From contig WNNJ02002588.1 of NCBI GenBank assembly GCA_012934845.2, forward strand, positions 62,001 through 126,000: DNA of 64,000 bases, in the 5' to 3' direction. This stretch comes from Pomphorhynchus laevis (Eukaryota; Acanthocephala; Palaeacanthocephala; Echinorhynchida; Pomphorhynchidae). The position numbers and the translations under genes are program-made. The notes beneath the pieces are model-generated. The model saw only the letters and a program-made list of their open reading frames with translations, did not search any database and was not told the origin of the DNA. Below, piece after piece: positions 1 to 12,100 of this stretch; position 1 is the stretch's first letter, and every line of letters begins with the position of its first letter.

Positions 1-3000
1 ATAATAAAAACAATAAAAAATTTAACAATAAAATTCTAATTTAAATTCCCAAAAGCAGTGTTTTATGTCCATAAATGACAAATGATTTGATAGCTGATAT
101 GATTAAGGATATCTTTGAACGTCAGCATAGCTTAGCGTTACAAATGACCGAAGCGTTTATAAAACACAAAACGCGTTAAGAGGATAAAGTAAATACATCA
201 CTTTCGCAAGTCTTTGCGGTTACGATCAAATTGGCAAGAACCAAATTCAAAAGGTCGTTGCCCATTGTTCCTCATATGCTTACACGGTTACCATGATAAA
301 CTCTACTACATCTATGCAGCGGTCCACTAAATGATCCAGACTCATTTAGAATAATGGCAATTCTTAATCACTCATGTCATTTTAATCCTCAGTATTAACA
401 GTGCGTCTTTCTAGTTTTGCTTAATTTGTATTGCTAGATGAGCAATATGCCTTTTGGCTAGGTCGATCGTCTTGGCTTTAGCATTAGTGAGAAGAACACT
501 TATACATGCCATATAAAAAGGCATCTTCATTGCCTTTTGATGGGGTTTTCGCTACTTCACTATCGGATTAATGCATGGTATCACCTATTGTCTTGATGCT
601 CCATACTGGCTATCATTATTTGACATGATTCTTTCAGAACATTAGCCCCGTACATGACCTTTCTCTTATAAATCAGGCAATACAATATTGGCCAGGCAAA
701 AGATCAGGCAATACAATATTTCCTGACAATTCTCTTTAAATCTTTAAGCTCATCAACAGATGTAAATGACTATCTTTAAGATATGTGAAGGAATTCCTTG
801 TAAATGGCACTTTACTTAATCTGTAATAGAGATTAATTGATCAATAACGGCTATCAGTTGAACGTCAGCATAGCTTAGCGTTACAAATGACCGAAGCTTT
901 TATAAAACACAAAATGCGTTAAGAGGATAACGTGAATACATCACTTTCACATGTCTTTGCGGTTATGATCAAATTGGAAGGAACCTTATTCAAAAAGTCG
1001 GTACCCATTGTTCCACATATGCTTACACGGTTATCATGATAAATTTTGCAAAATAGGGTTTGAAATTTCACGAACGATCCCATTACTCTTGATGCAGGGA
1101 TTGCAATAAAGCATATGACAACTTTCTTTATCATTTTACTGCCCAATAATTAAGTCATTATCGATTAGTGATCGAATAAATTAAAACTGATATATTATCG
1201 TCTGCGTTTGTCTGGCTTATTCTTCTTTTCATGTAATAAGATTATGTTTATATATTTTTAGGTTCAGCGTCGAAAGACTTCATCGCTCAGATAAATCATC
1301 CCCAGGATAATATGAGATAATACTGTTAATATCATGAGTAATGCTCTCATATGAGTTATATAGTTATGCATATGACTTAATAATGTAAACATTATATGAG
1401 TTATAGTACAATATAATTGTAATATACATAAAGTTTATCTTGTAATTTATATAATTACATTCACTAATTATTTTACTTATCTGAAATTATTGCACTATCT
1501 AAATATCAAGCACAAAATGTACTAATTACTATTAATATATTTCACCTTGATAATTAAATTTGAAAAGTTAACTGTGATGTCCGCGATTTATCTATTCACT
1601 AATTTTAACAATTAGTAGATATTTATTAATTTTTTAAGTAGATCATGCAAGCAGGCCGCTTACAAGTTCACTGAAATAAACAAAAAATTAAAAATGATGT
1701 GACTGAAGTTCTTACAACATAGCCGACGGAGGAATGGTAAAAAATTCGGATCACATTGCTAGCTTAGCTGCCTGATTACTCAGTAGAAAGGTGCGAAGCA
1801 CGGATTTAAAAGTAGTGAGATTAATCTGGCAACGAAGTTTCAAGGGGAGAAAATTTTTCTATTTCATTTGGAATTTCAGGAAATTTCAAATGAGGCATAA
1901 AAATGAGATAGGAATGCAGGCCAAGGTTCGTTCGATGACGAGGAATGTGTAGCAAGAACAAATTGTTTGAGTGAAGTGTTCTGGAGAACGAATATTCAGC
2001 ACCGTGCAATTCTAGGTGAAGATGAGGAAGGGATGATAAATAAGCGAGAGCGGCAGAGTAATATAAAACTCGATTGTGCACATTGAGCCAATGAAGGTTG
2101 ATAAGTTCAATAAAGATGGGTCAAAAAGCCGGCGTCGAAGAAGTGTGCGTGCTGCAGTGCAAAAAAAGCGATACAGAAGGGTAGTAACACAACATTGGGA
2201 GTTTGAGAAAAGTGATATGCAATAGTAAAGATGAGGTTGCAAGTGGGATGACATAAGTGTTGGAAATGGAAAACTTTGAGGTTTTTTGAATGTGACTACG
2301 GATAATTACGGATAATAATTTATCATACGGATAATATGATAACAGGAACGTACTTTTTTAGTGTAATTGATGAGAACGAGAGAGATGAGTATACACCTAC
2401 TCCGAAAAATGTTAGCGAATTCACGCAAGGAAGGCGATGGACATTGAAAAATAGAGAAGGATAAGATTAAATCTGCATAAGGGAAGGGTGGATCCAAATA
2501 ACACAAGATTTCGTGAGATTTGCCACCTCTAATGGATGAAAGGTGGTGAGATAGTGAAAATGTCATCACCTTTTAAATTATTCAAATGACCTTTAATAAT
2601 ATCATGTATTAAATTGTTGCATTATAAATTTAATTGCATAAAATATATACAATTAATTATTATTTTCAATCGGGTTATTTAATTGCTAATATGATAATAA
2701 TTTGCTAATTAAACATTTATATGATAAAGAAGTTTTACATAAAAATTGTAACGTTCTCATGAAGCTTTCTGTAAATGTGAAGTTGTACTTTTGGAAGACG
2801 AATTGTATCATTTACAAATTAACAGATAAATTAGCAGTTTAAATTAAATCTTCTCATTATAAATTTGAGAATTTGTTTCCAAATTATAGAATTTTCCAGT
2901 TAGAAAATTGACGTTATTATAAATTCGTTGTAATCGATTTCTTATTAATGTTATTTAAGTGAAAATTGAAATGCTTTAAATTAATATTAAGATCTTAATA

Positions 3001-3031
3001 TTTAAGTAAAAAATTGCGCCAAGTAAAATAT
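1..3031. other. gene-free left flank with an unclassified repeat
   Basis: No exon could be supported here. It contains the 117-1043 direct repeat (separate entry), a more GC-rich purine-biased stretch at about 1640-2560 that reads like eroded mobile DNA but matches nothing I recognise, and AT-rich filler. Confidence 0.5.
117..1043. repeat. pair of ~185-bp direct repeats around a 560-bp unit
   Basis: Bases 117-301 and 860-1043 are copies of the same sequence (about 90% alike by eye; both start GAACGTCAGCATAGCTTAGC). On the minus strand both encode variants of GTMG..LL..V..NLI.TAKTCESDVFTLSS, so they come from an old coding element that I cannot classify. The segment between carries an 18-bp word repeated at about 672 and 703. 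It could be a tandem remnant or the ends of one element. Confidence 0.6.
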
Positions 3032-3045
3032 TTTATTGCTTTATT
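3032..3045 (-). promoter_or_regulatory. polyadenylation signals of the plexin-like gene
   Basis: Two AATAAA hexamers on the minus strand (3045-3040 and 3037-3032) lie 30-45 bases beyond the TAA of exon 16. That is a plausible position for 3' end formation. In such AT-rich DNA the hexamer is also expected by chance. Confidence 0.45.
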
Positions 3046-3074
3046 TACAAATTTTAATTAAGGTATCATTTTCC

Positions 3075-3125
3075 TTAATGCTTGTGTTCTCTTCTGGATT
3101 GATCAGATATGGACATTATAACCAA
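3075..3125 (-). CDS. plexin-like gene exon 16: C-terminus
   Basis: A terminal 51-nt exon after a very good acceptor (TTCTTCCTTCAG). It encodes LVIMSISDQSRREHKH and ends in TAA. ISDQ...SR recalls the plexin sequence PAISDQDM...EQSR. About 50 residues usually found beyond this point are absent. Confidence 0.55.
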   Translation of the reverse strand: MVIMSISDQSRREHKH

Positions 3126-6100
3126 CTGAAGGAAGAACAAAGTCGTTATAAACATCGTAATCTTAGATACAATTATTTTCAAGATTGATTTAGTGTAATA
3201 ACGATGCATATTCACTGACTTAAGCGATCTTAATCCATGCTCTTCAATAATATTTTTGATTTTGTTAATAAAGATAAAATTAATTACTTTGATTATTAAG
3301 ATTAAGAGAAAGTTTTGCAGATATCGTAAATGCAACTTTTATTTTTTTATTTAATTCATTTAATAACCTGGATATATTTAATTAATTTTTGCTTAAATTA
3401 AAAATTTTATTTTATATATTCTAATAATTACATTTAAATGCATTCAAATATTTTTTATTGTTATGTATTTGAGATTACATCTTTTACAAAACTATATATT
3501 TTATGTCAAATGGATACTGTTCAAATTACTGAATTTCTAAAATATTCATGGGTTTAAAATATTTTTTAATTTACATATTATTGAATTTAATATTTTTTAG
3601 AATATTTTGGATATAAAATTATTAAACATTCATATATCATATATTTATTTTTTAAAATTATAAATGAGAATATCGTATTTTTATATATTCTATAATATCA
3701 TAATATAATATTATTGCTGTTGTTTTATTACATCATATTCTAGTAAATATAATATTATAATTTTCATTAAATGTGTTCATATTTAAACTATGCTTTTAAA
3801 ATGTTCGATCCAACATACTTGCTAGAATGTAAATTTCTATTAAGAAATATACGATTTTCAATTATGACGATAGCTTAGATAAAATTAGCTTTTTATTGCA
3901 AATTCTGGTCAGTATTCTGAAGAATTAACATCAAAAATATACAAAATAAACAAAAGCGGATTTAAAAATAAGGCCGTTATCTCGAGTAGTCAAACTTTAT
4001 GTCCATTTACAATCACAAATTCGGAATCGAATTCAAAAGATATCGGTAACATTGAAAGGACTGGATTACATAAACATTGGGAATTTTAATATCCTAAATT
4101 GGAAAGGATTTGTTTATGCATTAATAAAATTTTAAGCACTTACGTTAAAGTTAAACTTTGGTGTAAAGCCTCTATTTACGTTTCCAACATTTTGAAAATA
4201 TTTGCACAGCTTGGTTCTAAAGTAGAATTGATTAGAAATAATTCAAATAATAATGATATCTTTTATCTTTATCATATTAATGATATATATAAGGAATGCC
4301 CTGCGTCCGAACCGCTGCCAGGGGTCATTTGATGACTCTCTGTAATATATAATATATAGAATAGATAACCAGACTATGAAGGAGAAAATTTATTTATTTA
4401 AAGTACAAACATATCGAATCTATCTTGATCCTTCTTTATTGTCAGAAAAACTGGAAAATATAAAGGCTTAAAAACCGGGAAATTTAATTTGTTTTTCATA
4501 ATTCACTTTTAGCCTATATACTTTAATTTTTAGAACTTAATGCTATTTGATTTATCTTACAAATTACTAAAATATTACCACCATATTTTGAAAATTTAAA
4601 ACTCAAACTATTAACATAATGAAATAATTTATCAAGATAATTCTAGTTGGATAAAACATTAAACTACACACTGTGTTAATGGTTGAACGAACGCTTTAAG
4701 TGAGAATAAAATGACGTTGTGCTTTTGGGCATGTACAGAATAAAATAACCATGTAATTTTGCGATTATATTTATACAGATAAGATGTTTTGAATTTTATT
4801 TGTTATCCGATCGAAAATAAAATTGCAATTATAAATTCTAAAACTGAAAAATTAAGAGTTGGCAATCAAATCAATTAGGCGTAATTATTTAGTTATGCAT
4901 TTTATACAAGAATTAAATATTTACCTTAAATGTAATATTTAAATAAATATTTATAAATATTAATACTTAATATTTAAATACTAATTTTCACTACAACAAA
5001 AATGAAATTTTTTAAATATCATAATTGGCAAATGCTGTAAATAAAAAAAAACTTTCGAAAAGCCATTTCGCCATATATTGGTTCATATAGGCAGCTAACA
5101 TAAATGTTTAAATGTTCTTTTTCTTACATAATTAGCGATATCTTCGTATTTTTGATCACGAAACTCCGAAGATTTGTAAAAAACGATGATTTGAAAAATA
5201 TGAAACGTTGGATTATATATTGTTATAATATTATACGTAATATTATAATAATATTATACGTAATATTATAATAATATTATACGTAATATTATTATAATAT
5301 TATACGTAATATTATATCTTACAAATATAATATTTTAAACTTGATTTAAAAACGATTCTTAAATACACAACAATAATTACTTTTTATTAAAAGAGAATGA
5401 AATATATTGCAATTTATCGCACAATCTACACTTACTTTGCAAGCCAATTAAATGAATGATCTAAAATACGAGTTACTCGATCTTTTTTATTTCTCGTTGC
5501 TTTTGCATGACATTTTTTATTCATATGGTGTTTAGTTAATAACTTTTCATTAGTGGCTGCATTATTCGAATTTATTGACAAAACACAATATTGATCGCTA
5601 CAGCTTTCGTTCATGATAGTGCAAGCTCTGTAGACGCCAAACGGGTTACAGCAATCTTCACTTAGTGACCATGTTTCTTTCTGATTAGATTTTCTTCTTA
5701 AAAGACATTTCCATTCAAATAAACAGGTTAAAACGCATGACGATAAACGATTGATGCCATGTAAGTGATGTATACTTTTCCACAAATGTTTACTATTCAT
5801 ATACCATACTAGAAATGCGAATATTCTAAATATGGCTATTTTTTCAGTATTTGTCGCTTCCATCAAAATGACAGTATCGTGAAATATTAACAAATGATTT
5901 ATAGACATAAATGATAAAATAAGTTTTTTTGAAGGTATTTTGGCAGTCGAATTCTTCCAGAGACATCGATTAGGAGAGCGTTGTAAAGCATTTTGAATAA
6001 ATACACTGGCATCGTTCGCATCTAAGTTATCACAGTTAATCATCGCTGTTAATTTATTACAATGAGAATGAACACGTAAATTGCAGAGTCTGATAACATC

Positions 6101-9100
6101 AAAGATGAAGATACTAGTAACAGCAAACGCAATAATAAACAATATCATCACCAGTGATATTATAATTACTTGTCCCTTAATAACGTTGCTATGGCCAAAT
6201 TGTGATATCGATGGATACTCTTTGAAAAATGCAAAAAATCTAAATCTATCTATGGTAATTGACAGAATATCTGCACTATTATCAGTACACAACGTTAACG
6301 TTGAATCATCTAATCTACAAACAATGAAGCTTTCACTGCCTTGTTTTAATATACGTATGACTGTACACTTTCTGCATCGCCACTTAAGCGACAAAAATGA
6401 TCGTATATTGGAAAGAAATTTATAATCATAACCATCGAATACGATACACATGAGGTCATGACCACATTGATTAAACCATGCATGTTTAAAAGGCTTGACG
6501 TATGTCAATCCTCCCGAAACATTGTGTACGAATCCTTCTGCGTAAATACTGAGATTTAGCTTTATTAAGGGTTCTGTAAAGTTAATTTGCGGCGAATCGA
6601 AATAATAAACTGATCTATTCGTCCTTAGCTGAAAAATTGATAAACATTTAAGGAACCTTTTGAAATAAAATTTATTTATAATTTATTACATTGTCGGACT
6701 AATTTAAATAGAAAAATCATTCAATTATTTAAAATATTTGCGAAATTTATTAATAATTTAGCAATTTGAATGAATCATTGAAAAATTAGGATTTAAAATA
6801 ATTAAAAATGCTTTTAAAGCTCATTAATAAAGTTAAATGATTGCATTTATTCGGAAACGTTAGAATAAGAATACTACGTATTATTTGGTTAGGACCAATA
6901 TTCGTCGACATAGCATGGTCATCAAATCACATGATCACTGATGATGTGTTTTCTCCAAATTTATATCGCATTTTAATGAAGGACCAGTAAATTGGTCCTT
7001 TAGTGAATTGATGCTAGAAACCCAATAATGAGTAAAATTGATCGTAAATTGGGCTACTAAATAATGATAAAAAATGAACTTTAAACGAAAATTTGCTTAT
7101 CATGTGAAAAGTTGTGATCAATTTATATAAAGTAATTTTATCTCGGAAAACTTGCTAAAATTAGTTTTCAATCTTTAATTTTCGGTTAATTAATTTTAAT
7201 CCGCAGTAAATTAATTTGAAACAGTAATGTCCCCATTAAGAATCTGTTTATAAACGTTTCTTATCAAAAGCTAAAATGTACTGTTTGCATACACCTTTCA
7301 AGGTATTATGAAGTCAATTTGGTAATTCAGGTAGTTCACTGACGATAGAGTGATAAACAGCATTAGCATGAAAAGTGTTTTTGAATTATCATACTTCTGT
7401 TCCTTCTCTATTCGACAAAGCGGTAAGGTAAATAAATAATAATTAAGATGTAATTGTCTTAAAATAATTTGTCAACGAGCCATGATAACTTATAATTTGT
7501 TTTTACAATAATTTTATTAAAATATGATATTTTTAAAATATTAAAATATTATTTTAATATAAATATCAATTTTTTATTTTATTAAATTCTATTGTTTTCT
7601 ATTAAGCACCAAATTGATAAATTGTCTTTTTATAAAATTCACAATTTCCTTGTAAAATATATCAATCAAAATGCATCATTTACCACCTATAGGACATTCC
7701 AATTAGGAGTTTAAGAATATGTCCCTATAAACATGAGATGATATCTTCTAGTTGCCATTTAAAATTAACGTTATTTCACTAAAAGATAATATTAGTTTCT
7801 AACAATTAAAAAATGACATGGGCGAGCTAACCAACTCATTATTACATTAAAGATTAAGAAGATAAAAATTATTTTTAAAGACAACATATCTAGAAATGAT
7901 GTAACTGAAAAGCGGTAAGTGATGAAAATAAATTACGGCTTATTAGATCGGTAAGATACAGCAAAATTGTTCTAAAGGAAACGTAGTGAATTGAACACAT
8001 GTTTATTAAATAAACTATAATGCCTCGATTTATGATAAATCAACGAAGACACAATTATAAATAACAATTTTCGTAATAGTTTTCATTTAATAAAGAATCA
8101 TTACAAAGAAAATTGGATTTCTTATAAAGAAAGCCAATAAAGAAAGCCTTAACAATAAAGCCAAACCAATTTTATTTGTTCGTCATTCTATCCGTCTATA
8201 TCCTTCTAACAAGTCATGATTAAATTCGATTTAACTCTTTTTGTCATAAAGGGAAACTTTAAAAGGTATCTTCCTTTTTCTCTTAAGGAAATGATCTATC
8301 CTTTCCGCGCTTACAAAGCAAGTACTATTAGCTGAAAAACAACCCCTTACAAACAAGATTGACACTATTCCAGTCTTCAGGAATATTAAGACACTAAGCT
8401 CAACATCAACGATTAGTGAGATGTCTGACAATTCAACCAATGCGGCCTTGTAGGCAATGTATGCACAAATCCAGAGCCTCAAGCATGAAATAGTTGAGCT
8501 CAAGAAGAACAATGACGAAGATCAACCAATGATGCCAATCGAACAATCTTCGGATTGTTCAGTGGCCGAGATTGACGAGATACAAGAAAAGATATTTATG
8601 GTATTGGCTAACAATAAAGCCAAACCGGGGGATACTCATGAATTAGTTGAATACTAGCATATACTAAAGCAAATACCAAAAGAACGAATACAGGAATTGG
8701 TAAATGACGAGTGGTTCCAGCTATTCCTAAAGAGGGTAATAGCCACGCATATGGTTGTTGCTTTCGGATGGCACACAGTCGCACCACAATTGCCTCGTAT
8801 GACAGGAATATTAGTTGAGCTTGCTAGAAGAGTGGCTAAACCTCAACGAACAACAAACCACTCTCATAGTTGTACAAATGCAACGATCCGTGTAATATGT
8901 ACTGTCAAGCCAAGAAACACAAGGAATAAGAAAGGGACAGCGGAAGAAATGATGATGATGTTGTTTGCCTCCCATATAATAAGTGTTTAATTGTAAAAAA
9001 TATAATATTTTCTTTTTTACTTTTAATTGGCCGGGAAAGTTTTTTAAAAGCTCTTAGCTTCAATACTGGGTTCATAGGGAGTAAGCTGATAACGGATACT

Positions 9101-12100
9101 TCATGTGAGACACAAAATGGGTGCAAATTATCAACCGAAACTTATGAAGTATGTCCACTTATACCTGGTAAGATTATCACGTTTCTCTGATGTAAACTCC
9201 TTATAGGGTTCAAATAAGTGGTCCTATTTTGCCAAAACATTGAACTAAGGGGACTTTGTGATAAATATTGCTTAAACACTGTGATAAACATCAAATGTTT
9301 TAGTAATACAAAAAGATTTAGCCAATACAAATCTGTTTTGATTTTCATCAAACAGAGTATTAGGACTTTTTTTCAAACAATCCTTGAGAAAGAATAAAGA
9401 AATAAGCGCTTGTAAACACAAGACAAATATGTTCTATGCTGGTGTCTTAATATCTACAATAAGCTAAAACAAGTATACAATTCTTGGTCATTGCTATATT
9501 TTTTAGAGATTGCCATTTTAATAGAAAGGCAGTACCTCTTATGAAGACTATTTTCATATCATGAAATAGATCTTGCTTGGATATCATGATTAAAACGATT
9601 ATGTATCCTGCCAGGCCTGCTCTGATAAAACATGAAAGCTCAACAAATTTTTGCGTAAAATACGGGAGGCGTTTCACTGACTATAAATAGCCCGACACTC
9701 ATAAATACGACCACCAGCATTAGTTCCGGCGGACAAGCTTTGACGGTTCAGGACCTGATATATAGAGGGAAGACAGAAGTCTGGAGTATTACATCCACCC
9801 CATATTCTCCCATCATATATCAGTCTTTATGAATTCTTTTTTGGAATCAATAAGACTCGTAAGCAAAACTGTGGCTTAGTCCGTTTATCTACAGAAGCTA
9901 TTATGCCCTTACTGATATGGTGTCTGGCTATTTATAGTCAGTGAAACGCCTTCCATATTTTACGCAAAAAATCGGTTGTGCTTTCATGCTTTTTCAGAGC
10001 AGTCGTGGCAAGATATATAATCGTTTTAATCATGATATCCAAGCAAGATCTATTTCACGTCATGAAATAGATCTTGCTTGGATATCATGGAGATCATGCC
10101 TTGATATCAATAGCCAGACACCCAGTTTTCAAACTCGTGATTTTTCTAAATACGACAATCAGCAGCAGTTCCGGCGGACCAGTATCCCAGTAATAGATCA
10201 TGGGATAATGCATACATTTTTCTCGGTGATACCCTATTTATTTAGCTCACCAATAAAAGGCATTGTTGATCAGATGTCAGGTATTGAAGACCAGTATGCA
10301 GCCTTACAACGACGATTCATATAACTGATGAAAGAAAATTTCACAGTAAACGAGTACATAAGATACGATATTGAATGACCTTAGTTTAATACCTAATAAC
10401 ACCTAATAATACTTAATAATACTAATAATACCTAATACTAATAGTACCTAATAATACTTAATGAGCGAATTCCCGACTTATTGATCGGTGCGCAATAGAA
10501 CATGTCTGTGCAACGTGACCTGGATGACATTTGTCTTGGATCATTGTTAGGAGAGCTTGTCAGACTGCGATCTTCATAGTATCGACAACATCCTGGGATA
10601 TTTGATGTAGCCGACATCCCTCGGCTTTTAATACAAAATCATTTACCAAAACATAATTGCTCGATTTTCCGTAATGGAGTACAAATCGACGCTATGCAGG
10701 CAGTAAAAGGAAGATACCTTTTTAAGTTTCCCTTTATGACAAAAATGGTTAAATCGAATTTAATCATGACTTGTTAGAAGGATATAGACGGATAGAATGA
10801 CGAACAAATAAAATTGGAAACTATTAATAAATCAGAATACTGTTTTTATAATTGAGTTACCTTATGCTTATTTTTGCTTTTCAAAGGTAAAACTTTAGTA
10901 AATATAGTTGCGTCAATACTCCATAGTAGTTGAATCCAGAATTTTGTAGTTGGGTACGAGTTTGAAAATGTTACAAATATTTGATCGTTTTCACTAAATT
11001 GCACAATATTAAAAGAATTTCAAAGCCAATGAATTTGTAATTGATTTCAAAATATGAACTCATATTTATATTTGTGATTTGTTGTAACTCGATTTTAACT
11101 TCAATCTTACTCACGATAAAATTCTTTATCAATAGTTTTCTAATTCGATTTTAATTTTAATTTTAATTTAATTGCATTTTATCTTATCGCTAAATTTGCA
11201 AGTTGATCGGATAATTTTCGTGATTTAACAATTAAATAATTTAATTAAACAATTTAATAATTAAATTATAACTGCAATATTAACGTCGTAACTTAATAGA
11301 TATATATTTCACTATTTTTTATTTAACTATTATTAAGATTTGCCATGAACAACACATTGGTAGCTAATTATCTTTTATCTAAAAAACTTAATTTATTTTT
11401 AATATTATCATGAAAATATTATATCAACTTACTTTTCAAAGCTAACCATTGGTGAAATGCTCAAGACAGATGGATCTTCATAGGCAAAATATATAAAATC
11501 ACTATCGATTACTGATTTATCGTGCGCGTAAATTTGTATCTTGTGCTTGCCTATTTTATGAAGCTTCGTTGTTTGACATTGCAACGTTTGACTTGCTGAC
11601 CTTAGAATATATTTACAATAAAATTAATATTAATAAAAATATTTTCAATTTTACGTTTAAATCGCAGTTAGAAAACAAAATATATCAGAATAATGACTGT
11701 TTGTTAGCACTACGATGCTATCAAATTAAAGACTTAAACATATGTTTTTGTTGATCAGCCCAATTCCGAGACAATCATTGCGTCATGAGATCAATGGACA
11801 CTTCAAAAAGTTTGCATGCATAAATATTTAATTTCAATGGTCTACATAAACATTATAGAAGGTCAAAATGACAAACGTAAATGGATCCCGATTGGATAAG
11901 TAAATACATCACAATGTGTCATTAGCGCTTGAACTTACAATGATGTAAAATATTGAAAAAGATTCAAGAACATAAATATTGTATAAGTCAAGCTTGCATT
12001 CAACAAACTTTGAATGTAAGATTAAAGAATTGCCGCTTTATGGAACTTACAAAAGAAGAACATTTTAGTATATATTATTATATTGTAATGAATTTATTAT

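Noticed and set aside
4099-4332. 77-codon plus-strand open frame
   Set aside because: No family pattern; it lies opposite intron 13 of the plexin-like gene, and no splice structure supports it.
6081-6425. 114-codon plus-strand open frame
   Set aside because: It is the antisense shadow of plexin-like exon 11 and has no motif of its own.
7690-7779. A variant genetic code to explain in-frame TAA/TAG in the possible IPT exon
   Set aside because: All supported exons read with the standard code, and exon 10 joins exon 11 in frame without this segment.
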